Both the position numbers and the translations under genes were made by a program. Under the pieces are notes generated by a model, which ran no database searches, had not been told where the DNA came from, and was given only the letters and a program-made list of their open reading frames with translations. This document shows, piece after piece, positions 41,206 through 56,154 of a stretch of DNA of 64,000 nt (the first letter of the stretch is position 1; the number at the start of each line of letters is the position of its first letter). The stretch is from Erwinia aphidicola (GTDB lineage: Bacteria > Pseudomonadota > Gammaproteobacteria > Enterobacterales > Enterobacteriaceae). The DNA lies in NCBI RefSeq assembly GCF_024169515.1, contig NZ_JAMKCQ010000001.1, positions 4,650,001-4,714,000 on the forward strand, given 5' to 3'.

Positions 41206-41313
41206 CCCTTTACTCCTTTGAACTCACACCGTCAGAGCTTCAGGCTACGCCAGCCTGAAGTCAGTGACAACTGCCGGTTGATAAGAGAATCTTTCAACAT
41301 TGACAAAAAAGGG

Positions 41314-41342
41314 TTGCGCCACGCGCCCATTCTGGTTAGGTT
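41314..41342 (+). promoter_or_regulatory. his operon promoter
   Basis: TTGCGC (41314-41319), 17-base spacer, TAGGTT (41337-41342). The -10 TAGGTT is the same hexamer as in the enteric his promoter, and it lies 42 bases before the leader start. Confidence 0.7.
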
Positions 41343-41383
41343 ATTTGTCACGATATGAATATCCATTCATCCAAGAGAATTTT

Positions 41384-41431
41384 ATGACACGCGTTCAGTT
41401 CAATCACCATCATCACCATCACCCTGACTAG
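41384..41431 (+). CDS. hisL: his operon leader peptide
   Basis: Fifteen-codon leader MTRVQFNHHHHHHPD with six consecutive histidine codons (the E. coli leader has seven). Ribosome stalling at the His codons when His-tRNA is scarce favours the antiterminator over the attenuator at 41494. CAAGAGAA precedes the ATG. Confidence 0.97.
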   Translation: MTRVQFNHHHHHHPD

Positions 41432-41493
41432 TCTTTCAGGCGATGTGTGCTGGAAGACGATCAGGATCTTCCAGTGGTGCAGAACGCGAAATC

Positions 41494-41529
41494 AGCCCCC
41501 GGAAGATCGCCTTCCGGGGGCTTTTTTTT
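41494..41529 (+). terminator. his attenuator
   Basis: GC-rich stem AGCCCCCGGAAG / CTTCCGGGGGCT followed by eight T, 63 bases after hisL and 66 before hisG. Upstream GGAAGACGATC and GATCTTCC segments (around 41450-41472) can form the competing pause and antiterminator hairpins. Confidence 0.93.
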
Positions 41530-41594
41530 GGCCCGATGAAATTGAAACGCTGGCATAGTGAACTTAAGCAGACAGGAAAAGAGGATTATCCCCG

Positions 41595-42494
41595 ATGTTA
41601 GATAACACCCGTTTACGCATAGCTATGCAGAAATCAGGCCGTTTAAGCGATGAATCACGCGAATTGCTCGCGCGCTGCGGCATCAAAATCAATCTGCAGC
41701 AGCAGCGCCTGATCGCGTTTGCCGAGAACATGCCGATTGATATTCTGCGCGTGCGCGATGACGATATCCCGGGCCTGGTGATGGATGGTGTGGTTGACCT
41801 CGGCATCATTGGTGAAAACGTGCTGGAAGAAGAGCTGCTGACCCGTCGTGCTCAGGGCGAAGACCCGCGCTATTTCACCCTGCGCCGTCTGGACTTCGGC
41901 GGCTGCCGCCTGTCGCTGGCGATGTCGGTTGATGACGAATATACCGGCCCGCAGTGTTTACAAAACTCCCGCATTGCCACCTCTTACCCGCACCTGCTGA
42001 AAAAGTACCTCGACAAGCAGGGCGTCAGCTTCAAATCCTGCCTGTTGAACGGTTCTGTTGAAGTGGCTCCGCGCGCCGGTCTGGCCGATGCCATCTGTGA
42101 CCTGGTATCAACCGGCGCCACGCTGGAAGCCAACGGTCTGCGCGAAGTGGAAGTCATTTACCGCTCGAAGGCCTGCCTGATCCAGCGCGATGGCGAAATG
42201 CCGGCTGCCAAGCAGGAGCTGATCGACAAACTAATGACGCGTATTCAGGGTGTGATCCAGGCGCGTGAATCGAAGTACATCATGCTGCACGCGCCGGGCG
42301 AACGTCTGGAAGACATCATTGCCCTGCTGCCGGGGGCCGAGCGCCCTACCGTACTGCCGCTGGCGGGTGATAAGAGCCGCGTGGCGATGCACATGGTCAG
42401 CAGCGAAACGCTGTTCTGGGAAACCATGGAAAAACTCAAAGCCCTGGGTGCCAGCTCGATTCTGGTGCTGCCGATTGAGAAGATGATGGAGTAA
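41595..42494 (+). CDS. hisG: ATP phosphoribosyltransferase
   Basis: First and feedback-inhibited enzyme of histidine synthesis, joining ATP and PRPP. Long-form HisG of 299 residues: two catalytic lobes ([38 protein letters not shown] with the PRPP loop) plus the C-terminal ACT-like regulatory domain (about 225-299; [21 protein letters not shown]). AGGAT precedes the ATG. First structural gene of the operon after the attenuator. Confidence 0.98.
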   Translation: MLDNTRLRIAMQKSGRLSDESRELLARCGIKINLQQQRLIAFAENMPIDILRVRDDDIPGLVMDGVVDLGIIGENVLEEELLTRRAQGEDPRYFTLRRLDFGGCRLSLAMSVDDEYTGPQCLQNSRIATSYPHLLKKYLDKQGVSFKSCLLNGSVEVAPRAGLADAICDLVSTGATLEANGLREVEVIYRSKACLIQRDGEMPAAKQELIDKLMTRIQGVIQARESKYIMLHAPGERLEDIIALLPGAERPTVLPLAGDKSRVAMHMVSSETLFWETMEKLKALGASSILVLPIEKMME

Positions 42495-42498
42495 TTCG

Positions 42499-45954
<3,456 letters not shown>

Positions 45955-45955
<1 letters not shown>

Positions 45956-46545
45956 TGGATGTGGTGATCCTCGATACCGGCTGCGCCAACCTCTCTTCAG
46001 TGAAGTGGGCGGTGCAGCGCCTCGGCTATCAGCCGCAGGTCAGTAAGGAAGCCGATATTGTCCTGAATGCCGACAAGCTGTTTTTACCGGGCGTCGGCAC
46101 CGCACAGGCGGCGATGGACCAGCTGCGCGAGCGCGAGCTGATTGAGCTGATCAAAGCCTGTACTCAGCCCGTGCTGGGTATCTGCCTCGGCATGCAGCTG
46201 CTCGGCTCACAGAGCGACGAGAGCGGCGGCATCTCTACGCTGAATATCATCGAACACCCGGTTGAGCGTATGCAGGATCTCGGCCTGCCGCTGCCGCATA
46301 TGGGCTGGAACCAGATCGCCTCGCAGGCGGGCAATCACCTGTTTCGCGGCATCGACGACGGCGCCTACTTCTACTTTGTGCACGGCTACGCCATGCCGGT
46401 GAATGAATTCACCATCGCGCAGTGCCACTACGGCGCAGCGTTTACCGCAGCGGTACAGAAAGATAACTTCTTCGGCGTGCAGTTCCACCCCGAGCGTTCC
46501 GGTGCCGCTGGCGCGCAGCTGTTGAAAAATTTCCTGGAGATGTAA
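45955..46545 (+). CDS. hisH: imidazole glycerol phosphate synthase, glutaminase subunit
   Basis: Class-I glutamine amidotransferase (196 residues) that feeds ammonia to HisF. Catalytic Cys in [17 protein letters not shown] near residue 77; His-Glu in [10 protein letters not shown] near residue 178; [13 protein letters not shown]. The ATG at 45955 uses the last base of the hisB stop (TGATG), with AAAGGAG upstream. Confidence 0.97.
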
Positions 46546-48037
<1,492 letters not shown>

Positions 48038-48044
<7 letters not shown>

Positions 48045-48649
48045 CAGAACAACAGCTCGCCCAGCTGGACTGGGTAAAAACCGACGGTATGATGCCGGCC
48101 ATAGTTCAGCACGCCGTTTCTGGCGAAGTGCTGATGCACGGCTATATGAACCAGCAAGCGCTGGATAAGACGCTGGCAACGGGTAAGGTGACCTTCTGGT
48201 CGCGCACCAAACAGCGCCTGTGGACCAAGGGGGAAAGCTCTGAGCACTTCCTTAACGTGGTCAGCATCACCCCTGACTGTGATAACGACACGCTGCTGGT
48301 GCTGGCCAACCCGGTTGGCCCGACCTGCCACCTTGGCACCTCCAGCTGCTTCTCACCTGCCGCATCTGACTGGACATTCCTCTATCAGCTGGAGCAGGTG
48401 CTGGCAGAGCGCAAGCACGCCGACCCGAAAAGCTCCTATACCGCCAGCCTGTATGCCAGCGGCACTAAGCGCATTGCGCAGAAAGTCGGTGAGGAAGGCG
48501 TTGAGGTTGCGCTGGCCGCCACCGTCAACGATCGCCACGAGCTGACCAACGAAGCGTCGGACCTGGTCTATCATCTTCTGGTGCTGCTGCAGGACCAGGA
48601 TCTTAACCTGTCGACGGTAATTGAGAACCTGCGCCAGCGCCATAAGTAG
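48038..48649 (+). CDS. hisI: bifunctional PR-AMP cyclohydrolase / PR-ATP pyrophosphatase
   Basis: Fused HisIE protein of 203 residues catalysing steps 2 and 3 of the pathway. The N-terminal cyclohydrolase has metal-binding [20 protein letters not shown] with conserved cysteines. The C-terminal pyrophosphohydrolase (from about 115) has [14 protein letters not shown] and [18 protein letters not shown] start at 48038 within the hisF end. Last gene of the operon. Confidence 0.97.
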
Positions 48650-48676
48650 GCTGCCGCAGTTGTGACATCAATAAAA

Positions 48677-48698
48677 AAGGCCGGGAATTCCCGGCCTT
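48677..48698 (-). terminator. terminator between his operon and wzzB
   Basis: A perfect palindrome with AAGGCCGGG / CCCGGCCTT arms and an AATT centre. On the minus strand it is followed by TTTTATT, so it is a good intrinsic terminator for wzzB; it is weaker for the his operon. Confidence 0.85.
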
Positions 48699-48716
48699 CT
48701 GCTAGATGCTTAAGAG

Positions 48717-49730
48717 TTAGCTGCCTTTCCGCAGGCGGTAGCTGGCGCTGACATTGCGGCCAATCACCACGGCGGCACCCACTACCCCACCGAGAATAAT
48801 CGCCAGCACCATCACCAGCGTCTTTTTCGGGCTATCGCGGCGGATAGGCAAATCGGCGGTAGAGATGTATCGGTACGACTGCAGATGCGACAGGTCTATT
48901 TTCATATGCGTCACGGCCAGCAAAGCGCTCTGCGTGTCGTAATAAGACTGATCGTACACTAATGGTTTAGTCGCCTCGTTCTGAATCATTGACTGCAGTG
49001 CGCTGCTGCCCAGCAGGTAGAGGGTATCGTCAGAGAGACGTTCAGCCTGATTCAGCTGTGCACTCTTCACCCCGGAGGCTTCTGCAATCGTCAGCGCCTG
49101 TTTGATGGCGTCCATACGCTGCTGTTTTTTATCGATCGCCACCTGCTTCAGCGTATCCAGCGCGCTGGAAAGCTCATTGGTTTTCACACTCAGCGTACGG
49201 CGAAGATCGGCGGTGTAGCCGTCGACGATTTTATCGTTGATCTGCTCGATATACTTGGTCAGCTGCGCCTGTGCATCTTTGGCAGTGGGCGCGGTGTAAG
49301 CAATGCTGAGCTGGTCATTACTGCCCTTCACCACCTGATCCACTTTCAGCATCTGGGGTTCTTCCAGATTACGCAACGCTGATGACAGCGCCGCCATAGA
49401 TGCAGCAAAGCGACCGAAGAACTGGTTTTGCAGATCGGGAAGTGACGGTTTATCACCTGGCGTTTGCGTATACAGCACGCTGAGAGAGGCGTTGTAGTTA
49501 GCAATCATACCTGACGTTGGAGTAGCAACAATGGCGGTGGAGGTCCATTTTTCTTTCGCGACAAACAGGTAGATGCCTGCCAGCACCATGGCCACGATCA
49601 CACTGATGATAATGGTTTTTTTGCCGTTCCATAGCTGAGCAATAACTTCCAGTAAATCGATTTCATCGGCTGTGTTGGAAAAGTTCTGGTGACGCGAGGA
49701 CAGCTCAACATTTTTATTATCGGGGTTCAT
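48717..49730 (-). CDS. wzzB: O-antigen chain-length regulator Wzz
   Basis: Inner-membrane polysaccharide co-polymerase of 337 residues that sets the modal length of O-antigen made by Wzy. Two membrane segments flank a periplasmic coiled-coil domain: TM1 about 38-56 (TIIISVIVAMVLAGIYLFVA) and TM2 about 306-327 (TLVMVLAIILGGVVGAAVVI), with the usual Pro/Ser-rich motif just before TM2 (LPIRRDSPKK). Located between his and gnd as in other enterics, but no ugd gene is present between them. Confidence 0.93.
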   Translation of the reverse strand: MNPDNKNVELSSRHQNFSNTADEIDLLEVIAQLWNGKKTIIISVIVAMVLAGIYLFVAKEKWTSTAIVATPTSGMIANYNASLSVLYTQTPGDKPSLPDLQNQFFGRFAASMAALSSALRNLEEPQMLKVDQVVKGSNDQLSIAYTAPTAKDAQAQLTKYIEQINDKIVDGYTADLRRTLSVKTNELSSALDTLKQVAIDKKQQRMDAIKQALTIAEASGVKSAQLNQAERLSDDTLYLLGSSALQSMIQNEATKPLVYDQSYYDTQSALLAVTHMKIDLSHLQSYRYISTADLPIRRDSPKKTLVMVLAIILGGVVGAAVVIGRNVSASYRLRKGS

Positions 49731-49844
49731 ATAATCAGTAAACTCTGCGCAAAAGAAAATAAGATAAAACTCAGGCGATAGCTGACTAAATGTAGAGGAG
49801 TTTGGCGGGAAACGCTATGGATAGATTCTTAAAACGAGGTAAGA

Positions 49845-49867
49845 AACCTCCCGCATTGCGGGAGGTT
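49845..49867 (-). terminator. terminator of gnd
   Basis: Eleven-base arms AACCTCCCGCA / TGCGGGAGGTT around a single base, ending 10 bases before the gnd stop and followed on the minus strand by TCTT. Confidence 0.75.
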
Positions 49868-49877
49868 AGAGCAAAAC

Positions 49878-51284
49878 TTAATCGAGCCACTCAGTGTGGA
49901 ACACACCGTCTTTATCAGTACGCTTATAAGTATGCGCACCGAAGTAGTCACGCTGCGCCTGGATCAGGTTTGCCGGCAGTACCGCTGAACGGTAGCTGTC
50001 ATAGTAAGCGATAGCCGCAGAGAAGGTCGGAGTCGGGATACCGTTCTGCACAGCATAAGCTACCACGTCACGCAGTGCCTGCTGGTACTCATCCGCGATG
50101 TTCTTGAAGTACGGCGCCAGCAGCAGGTTCGCGATGTCCGCATCTTCAGCATAAGCATCGGTGATTTTCTGCAGGAACTGGGCACGGATGATGCAGCCCG
50201 CACGGAAGATCTTAGCAATCTCACCGTAGTGCAGGTTCCAGTTGTTCTCGGTAGACGCCGCTTTCAGCTGGGAGAAGCCCTGAGCGTAAGAGACGATTTT
50301 ACCCAGATACAGGGCGCGACGTACCTTCTCAACGAACTCCGCTTTATCACCGCTTACCGCCTGAACTTTCGGACCGCTCAGTACTTTGGAAGCCGCAACG
50401 CGCTGGGTTTTCAGGGAAGAGAGGTAACGAGCGAATACGGACTCGGTGATCAGCGACAGCGGCTCGCCAAGGTCCAGAGAGCTCTGGCTGGTCCACTTAC
50501 CGGTCCCTTTATTCGCGGCTTCATCCAGAATCACATCAACCAGGTAGTTACCTTCTTCATCTTTCTTGGTGAAGATATCTTTGGTGATGTCGATCAGGTA
50601 GCTGCTCAGCTCGCCTTCGTTCCACTCGCTGAAGGTCTTAGCCAACTCTTCGTTGCTCAGGTTCAGCGCACCTTTCAGCAGTGAGTAGGCTTCAGCAATC
50701 AGCTGCATGTCGCCGTACTCAATACCGTTGTGCACCATTTTCACATAGTGACCAGCACCGTCCGGCCCCATGTAAGCGACGCAGGCTTCACCTTCTGCAA
50801 CCGCCGCGATCTCGGTCAGGATTGGCGCAACCAGCTCGTAAGCTTCTTTCTGACCACCAGGCATGATGGAAGGACCTTTCAGAGCGCCCTCCTCGCCACC
50901 GGACACGCCGGTGCCGATGAAGTTGAAGCCCTGCTCAGACAGTTCGCGGTTACGGCGAATGGTGTCTTTATAGAAGGTGTTACCACCATCAATCAGGATG
51001 TCACCTTTATCGAGGTGCGGAGTCAGGGAGGCGATGGTTTTGTCGGTGGCTTCACCGGCCTGCACCATCAGAAGGATACGACGAGGTTTTTCCAGAGAGT
51101 CAACAAACTCTTCGATGCTGTAGTGCGGAACCAGTTTCTTACCTGGGTTCTCTGCCACGACTTCATCGGTTTTTTCACGCGAGCGGTTGAAGATAGAAAC
51201 TGTGTAGCCACGGCTCTCAATGTTGAGTGCCAGATTACGGCCCATCACAGCCATACCTACAACGCCGATCTGTTGCTTGGACAT
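49878..51284 (-). CDS. gnd: 6-phosphogluconate dehydrogenase (decarboxylating)
   Basis: Oxidative pentose-phosphate enzyme giving ribulose 5-phosphate, CO2 and NADPH; 468 residues as in E. coli. Rossmann motif [15 protein letters not shown], substrate/catalytic motifs [21 protein letters not shown] and [13 protein letters not shown] (catalytic Lys just before), and the C-terminal tail [14 protein letters not shown]. The standard right-hand border of the O-antigen cluster and a known recombination hot spot in enterics. Confidence 0.98.
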   Translation of the reverse strand: MSKQQIGVVGMAVMGRNLALNIESRGYTVSIFNRSREKTDEVVAENPGKKLVPHYSIEEFVDSLEKPRRILLMVQAGEATDKTIASLTPHLDKGDILIDGGNTFYKDTIRRNRELSEQGFNFIGTGVSGGEEGALKGPSIMPGGQKEAYELVAPILTEIAAVAEGEACVAYMGPDGAGHYVKMVHNGIEYGDMQLIAEAYSLLKGALNLSNEELAKTFSEWNEGELSSYLIDITKDIFTKKDEEGNYLVDVILDEAANKGTGKWTSQSSLDLGEPLSLITESVFARYLSSLKTQRVAASKVLSGPKVQAVSGDKAEFVEKVRRALYLGKIVSYAQGFSQLKAASTENNWNLHYGEIAKIFRAGCIIRAQFLQKITDAYAEDADIANLLLAPYFKNIADEYQQALRDVVAYAVQNGIPTPTFSAAIAYYDSYRSAVLPANLIQAQRDYFGAHTYKRTDKDGVFHTEWLD

Positions 51285-51469
51285 ACCTACTCCTGTCTAG
51301 GTGAGAAAACCAGCAGTTCTGTGACTGCGGTCAATGTTCTGAACATGTTAACTCAGGTTTAGGGGGGGATGGTAGTGATTGGTGCGATAGCTTACTGAGG
51401 GTTGTCCTAAGAAGTTTAGGGCCACTAAAGCTGTTTAAGATTGTTTGTGACGGAAAATACTTTCCAAAA

Positions 51470-52009
51470 TCACTTACCGAAAAGTTGCTTTAGCGTTTTG
51501 CCAGATTGGTCTTTTGCCGAGAGAACAGGAGCCTGACAAGGCCACTCGATCCCTACATCTAAATCATTCCATATCAAAGAAGCTTCGAATTCAGGATGAT
51601 AATAATCCGTACATTTATATTCAAAATCTGCAACGTCGCTTAAAACAACAAAACCATGGGCCAAGCCAGGTGGAATCCAGAACTGTTTTTTATTATTTTC
51701 ATTGAGTATGACACCGTACCACTCGCCAAAAGTTTTTGAGTCTGGACGTATATCAACTGCAACATCAAAAACTTCCCCCCGAACGACTCTGACCAACTTC
51801 CCTTGGGGGTGTGAGGTTTGAAAGTGCATACCTCGCAAGACATTTTGGCAAGATCTTGAGGAATTGTCCTGAACAAAATCGAAATCAATTTCCAACATAT
51901 CACTATAACGTTTTTTTTCAAAAGTTTCGAAAAAAAAACCTCGTTCATCGCCATAAACTTTAGGCTCGATAATTTTTACACCACTAATTGAAGTGTTATG
52001 CACCTTCAT
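51470..52009 (-). CDS. rfbC: dTDP-4-dehydrorhamnose 3,5-epimerase
   Basis: Cupin-fold epimerase of 179 residues acting between RfbB and RfbD in dTDP-L-rhamnose synthesis. Motifs: DERGFFFETFEKKRY, SRSCQNVLRGMHFQ with the catalytic His, PQGKLVRVVRGEVFDVAVD and IPPGLAHGFVVLSD. It is the last gene of the cluster, about 7.5 kb from rfbBDA, and low in GC like its neighbours wzx and wbsX. It overlaps wzx by 14 bases. Confidence 0.92.
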   Translation of the reverse strand: MKVHNTSISGVKIIEPKVYGDERGFFFETFEKKRYSDMLEIDFDFVQDNSSRSCQNVLRGMHFQTSHPQGKLVRVVRGEVFDVAVDIRPDSKTFGEWYGVILNENNKKQFWIPPGLAHGFVVLSDVADFEYKCTDYYHPEFEASLIWNDLDVGIEWPCQAPVLSAKDQSGKTLKQLFGK

Positions 52010-53237
52010 AGATCTTTTCTCCGTCTTTAAGATCCAATCGACTCCATAGCAATTGAAACTTACAGATAATACAAATTGTGATTAGAAACTCTGTGAATAT
52101 CACTGACCAAATAAGCCCATCATAGCTATAAAAGTAAACCAATGGAATAGCATAGCAAAGATGTAGAAGTGAAAAGCATACATAAAGTTTTGTTAAATAA
52201 CTCGCATAGCCTAATGTAATTAGACCCCAGTTCCCAAAACAAACAGCGACACAAACAATAAATACCAACAAGGACATTTCTTTGAAGATGTGACCTGAAA
52301 CGGTGAATTCCTTGCCGAGATACATTATCGCCAATTGTTGGCCAAAGAGAAAGATGAATAGCGATACGAAAAATGCGAGAGACAAGTATAAAACCGAGTA
52401 TATTTTAAAACGATGTTTAAAATTTCTTATCTCTTTATTTATTCTCGGAAAAATAACCTGCTGAATAGGTACAAAGCAAGATTGAACGGCAGATCTCATC
52501 CTTTCAGCTGCTGAGAAATAACCGACTATTGCAGGCGAATAGAAAAACCCAAGAAGAATAACATTAAATGTAGTATAGAAACTAATCGAGATTTGGGATA
52601 TAAAAATTGCACTCCCTCTTTTCAAGGAAATCTTAACTTGTGAAAAAGGGGCTAGTTCAAAAGATACTAACTTCCTAAAATAGATATAGAAAATTGAAAA
52701 GATTGATGGGAGAAATGCATTTAAACCATAGAAAAAGGCCGCATTAAATACGTCCCCACTGTTTTTAACCATCGTAAAAAGCCAGATAGTGCATAAACAT
52801 TTTGAAAGTATAGTTAATGTTGCTATCACTTTCATTTTTTCTATAGCCTGAAAGAAAAAAAGTGGAAAATAACAGTTACCGATGATAACTAAAGCAAAAG
52901 AAAAAGTTACCCAAGCATTACCTTCTTTAACGAAAAAAACACAATATAGTGAATATAACGCCAAGCTTATAAATAACAAAAATGTTTTTGCGAGAATTGT
53001 CCTTGAAAAAAGAGAGTTGATTTCCTTTTGATTCTCGGCGACAGCTATATCTCTTGTTGCTGAATAGTTAAACCCGTAGTCAACCACGAGAGAAAAATAC
53101 TGTACTATAGCAAGGCTAAGCATGATACTTCCGAAATCCGACACACCTAGCGTACGAACAAGATATGGAAGTGTAACCACAGGAAAGACAAAATTACTTA
53201 CCTGAACAAGACCAAGATATGCTATATTTTTAAACAT
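51996..53237 (-). CDS. wzx: O-antigen flippase Wzx
   Basis: Membrane exporter of lipid-linked O-units, 413 residues and about twelve membrane segments. Polysaccharide-synthase family opening FKNIAYLGLVQVSNFVFPVVTLPYLVRTLG; middle AERMRSAVQSCFVPIQQVIFPRI. ATG 53237 is chosen because it overlaps the wbsX stop by 8 bases (operon style) and matches the family N-terminus; a frame from 53291 would add 18 residues. AT-rich. Weak sequence conservation is normal for Wzx. Confidence 0.88.
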   Translation of the reverse strand: MFKNIAYLGLVQVSNFVFPVVTLPYLVRTLGVSDFGSIMLSLAIVQYFSLVVDYGFNYSATRDIAVAENQKEINSLFSRTILAKTFLLFISLALYSLYCVFFVKEGNAWVTFSFALVIIGNCYFPLFFFQAIEKMKVIATLTILSKCLCTIWLFTMVKNSGDVFNAAFFYGLNAFLPSIFSIFYIYFRKLVSFELAPFSQVKISLKRGSAIFISQISISFYTTFNVILLGFFYSPAIVGYFSAAERMRSAVQSCFVPIQQVIFPRINKEIRNFKHRFKIYSVLYLSLAFFVSLFIFLFGQQLAIMYLGKEFTVSGHIFKEMSLLVFIVCVAVCFGNWGLITLGYASYLTKLYVCFSLLHLCYAIPLVYFYSYDGLIWSVIFTEFLITICIICKFQLLWSRLDLKDGEKIYEGA

Positions 53238-54261
53238 TGTGCTTTTTGATAGCTTCGAGAAGTTTTCTTCCATATATAGTGTCCGGTTCAACAGTGTTAC
53301 CTTCCGCCCACTCGTTCCATGATTTTAAAAAAACATATTGGTTATTTTCATTAAAATCAATTGCTTCTTTAACACTGGTTGTAAAAAGGTTCTCATTAAA
53401 ACCTTCATATATAACGCCGAGTCGCTTATGCCTTGGCGTAGTGTCCCAACCAGAGATAATCACCGGAATTTCTTTATCGTGCGGCTTTCTTTTCTTATTC
53501 CACAGGCCGAGTATATAATTTTTATAGCTATATTTTACAGGGCCTAACCATTTCCAACGATGACGTCGTACAAGTCGTTCACGTACTTTGTCCCAAAAGC
53601 CCCTTCTCGAATACATTAAAGAAGAATCTAAAAAAGCATCAACTTTTTCTACATATTCGTATTCAGGTATCGTGTACTCGGTAATCAGGTAAATTCCGGG
53701 AAAGCCATTCTCTTGAGCTTTGCGGTTGAAAGTGTTTATAAAGACATTAAAATCTGGAATTGCGCGTGCTTCAAACACAACAACTATAGGTCGGCCGTTG
53801 TCCTTGATGTACTGCTCACGTTTAAAGTGTGGAAGCATATAATCAAAGAAATCTTCGTAATCTTTCTCACCGAGATATTTCTGTTCCTGAAGTAAAATAC
53901 CTTTGGTTTTGTTTAACCAGCTATGGTTTGCCCATGCAACACAATAATCAACAGCTAAATCCTTTTCAAGCATCCAACGCAGGGGGGCATCCAGGAGTTT
54001 TTTTCCTTCACCAAACCAGTACGTCCATAAGCAAAACCCACTAATGTTGTGCTCTTTTGCCAACTTAAACTGCTTTTCAATAATATCACATGAACTCAAA
54101 TCATAATAACCCAACTCGGTTGGTTTTCTTATGGTTTGCTTTCTTGAGTATTGAACGGCATTCTTTATATTTGTCCATTCGGTGAAACCTTGTCCCCACC
54201 ATTTGTTATTTTCCGGCGTTTCATGATACTGAGGTAAATAGTAAGCTATAATTTTCTTCAT
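53230..54261 (-). CDS. WbsX-like protein (GH99-like domain)
   Basis: 343-residue cytoplasmic protein of the WbsX/glycosyltransferase-associated family with a glycoside-hydrolase-99-like TIM barrel. Seen: IAYYLPQYHETPENNKWWGQGFTEWTNIKNA, GFCLWTYWFGEGKKLL, CVAWANHSW and the C-terminal FLKSWNEWAEGNTVEPD. Such genes are common in O-antigen clusters and are presumed to make or process a glycosidic bond; the reaction is unproven. Lies between a family-2 transferase and wzx, 2 bases from the former. Confidence 0.85.
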   Translation of the reverse strand: MKKIIAYYLPQYHETPENNKWWGQGFTEWTNIKNAVQYSRKQTIRKPTELGYYDLSSCDIIEKQFKLAKEHNISGFCLWTYWFGEGKKLLDAPLRWMLEKDLAVDYCVAWANHSWLNKTKGILLQEQKYLGEKDYEDFFDYMLPHFKREQYIKDNGRPIVVVFEARAIPDFNVFINTFNRKAQENGFPGIYLITEYTIPEYEYVEKVDAFLDSSLMYSRRGFWDKVRERLVRRHRWKWLGPVKYSYKNYILGLWNKKRKPHDKEIPVIISGWDTTPRHKRLGVIYEGFNENLFTTSVKEAIDFNENNQYVFLKSWNEWAEGNTVEPDTIYGRKLLEAIKKHNV

Positions 54262-54263
54262 AA

Positions 54264-55169
54264 TCAGGGTTTATACTTTTCATTTAAATTAAAATTCTTT
54301 GAAACACCATCTTTAAAAGATGAAAGCAGAATCTTTAAGTTTTTTATATCTAAGGTGCATATCTGATAAAGAGCGGCTCCAATAAGAACACCATACATAC
54401 GTAGCCATATCAATGAGTTTTCTTTATACATTTTTTGGACACGGAAGTAATTTCTAAACATAAAATAAGACTTCCAAGTTTTTAAGGCCAGACTTTGTTC
54501 AAACTTAATTTTTCTGATAATTTTAGCATCTGCCAGACACTCTATTCCAAAGCCAGCTCTCAGTGCTCTAATTGAAAAATCGAGATCGTCGTTAAAAATA
54601 AAGAACCTTTCATCTGGGTAACCAATTTTCTTGAAAATTTCAGCAGGTATGACTGGCCCCTCAAAGGGAACAGAAACAATATCATATTTTTTCTTCGATT
54701 CAATGTAAATGTCTGCGACAGTTTGTCGCTTGGGGCGAAGAAATAAAGGATTTGATAGATTATATACCGTGGCAGAAATTTCAGCACATGAACCGTCCGT
54801 ATTAAAACGCATTGGTTGTGTGATTTTTCTCTGAGAAAGTTGTGGTGCTAAGCGTTCAAGGCAGTATTTGTCGAAGGCGATATCATCGTCCGCCATCCAG
54901 ATATATTCATAGCCGGCAGCAACAGCCATTTTTGATCCAATCGCAAATCCACCTGCCCCACCTGAATTATAGCCGGTATTGTAGTATTCAAAAAGATTTT
55001 CGCTCTTGATAACAAAACTCTCAACAATTTTCTTTGTGTCATCTTGGCTATTATTATCAATAATAAATATCTTATCAGGCGTTAGGGTCATTTTGAGTAC
55101 TGAATCAATCATCTCAGAAAGTAAATGACATCGATTGAAAGTAACTATCACCAAAGCTATTTTTTTCAC
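54264..55169 (-). CDS. family-2 glycosyltransferase, probable galactofuranosyltransferase
   Basis: GT-A-fold transferase of 301 residues. The N-terminus has ALVIVTFNRCHLLSEMI and IIDNNSQDDT. The stretch YNSGGAGGFAIGSKMA followed by WMADDDI carries the metal-binding DDD, the pattern of GlfT-type galactofuranosyltransferases rather than general GT2 enzymes. With glf in the same cluster, transfer of galactofuranose is the best guess. Adjacent to another GT2 gene (1 base between). AT-rich. Confidence 0.8.
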   Translation of the reverse strand: MKKIALVIVTFNRCHLLSEMIDSVLKMTLTPDKIFIIDNNSQDDTKKIVESFVIKSENLFEYYNTGYNSGGAGGFAIGSKMAVAAGYEYIWMADDDIAFDKYCLERLAPQLSQRKITQPMRFNTDGSCAEISATVYNLSNPLFLRPKRQTVADIYIESKKKYDIVSVPFEGPVIPAEIFKKIGYPDERFFIFNDDLDFSIRALRAGFGIECLADAKIIRKIKFEQSLALKTWKSYFMFRNYFRVQKMYKENSLIWLRMYGVLIGAALYQICTLDIKNLKILLSSFKDGVSKNFNLNEKYKP

Positions 55170-55170
55170 A

Positions 55171-56154
55171 TTAGACCTTAACGAATTTTATCTTAAATAA
55201 ATTAGAAAGGGTTTTTTTAGGGATTAATCTATATATTTTTATTAGAATAAAAGTATACAAACCAAATCTATTAAATGGATATTCTATTTTTGAGTTTAAA
55301 ATCAGATCATGTCTAAACAATTCATCAACAACAGCACTACTTTTAGCTTTGTTTTTGATTAATGAAAAAAACATGAGAATATAAATAGTCGCAAAGAAAA
55401 AATTAAATTTATTCACAAGAGAATTCCTGACTATAAATTCATTTCCCGCTAATTTTTTGAGCCCGTGGATTTTAGTCAAATGCTTTAAATCTAAAGAAGA
55501 ATTGACTGCCGAACCAGCCCTTTTCCTGTAATTAAAACCCATAACGGAATCATAGCTTACTGCTTGAGATGCACAAAGAGTATCAATAATGAATGCAATA
55601 TCTTCACAATGATGAAGGCTTTCATTAAATAACACATTTTTCTTTATTAATGTCTCTAACCTATAAAAGCCCGCACAAATATTAAGGTTTATTTTCTTTT
55701 CAAACATCAACCTTAACATATTACAACCATCTATTATGGTTATATCCTTCTTCTTACTGTTATAGTTTTTTATAACGCTATTATTGTAAGTAATAGTCCT
55801 GAGATTAAAAAAATAAACATCATTTAACTTATTTACCTTAGTAAAAAAAAGCCATATGTTATCATTATAATCATCATCGCTATCGTGGAATAGGACATAT
55901 TCTCCAGAAGCATTATTTATGCCTATGTTTCTTGCTGCCGATACCCCTGAGTTTTCCTGCCTCAACACTTTAATTGATTGATAATGGATATTTGAAGGTA
56001 GTGAGTACGGTATTTCAGAGCCATCATCAACTATAATAATTTCAACACTAATTTTCTTATGAACGCTCTGCTTATTCAAAAGTATGTCGAGAGCTCTATC
56101 AACGTACTCTGATGAATTAAAGCATGGAATTATAATTGATAAGTCATAATTCAT
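55171..56154 (-). CDS. family-2 glycosyltransferase
   Basis: Inverting GT2 transferase of 327 residues: DLSIIIPCFNSSEYVDRALD, VEIIIVDDGSEIPY, SGVSAARNIGINNASGEYVLFHDSDDDY with the DSD metal motif near residue 95, and a C-terminal hydrophobic helix. Sugar donor unknown; a rhamnosyltransferase is needed in this cluster and this is one candidate. Its start touches the wzy stop region. AT-rich. Confidence 0.85.
   Translation of the reverse strand: MNYDLSIIIPCFNSSEYVDRALDILLNKQSVHKKISVEIIIVDDGSEIPYSLPSNIHYQSIKVLRQENSGVSAARNIGINNASGEYVLFHDSDDDYNDNIWLFFTKVNKLNDVYFFNLRTITYNNSVIKNYNSKKKDITIIDGCNMLRLMFEKKINLNICAGFYRLETLIKKNVLFNESLHHCEDIAFIIDTLCASQAVSYDSVMGFNYRKRAGSAVNSSLDLKHLTKIHGLKKLAGNEFIVRNSLVNKFNFFFATIYILMFFSLIKNKAKSSAVVDELFRHDLILNSKIEYPFNRFGLYTFILIKIYRLIPKKTLSNLFKIKFVKV

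Noticed and set aside
41400..41420. short CAC/CAT repeat
   Set aside because: It is the histidine codon run of hisL, not a separate repeat.
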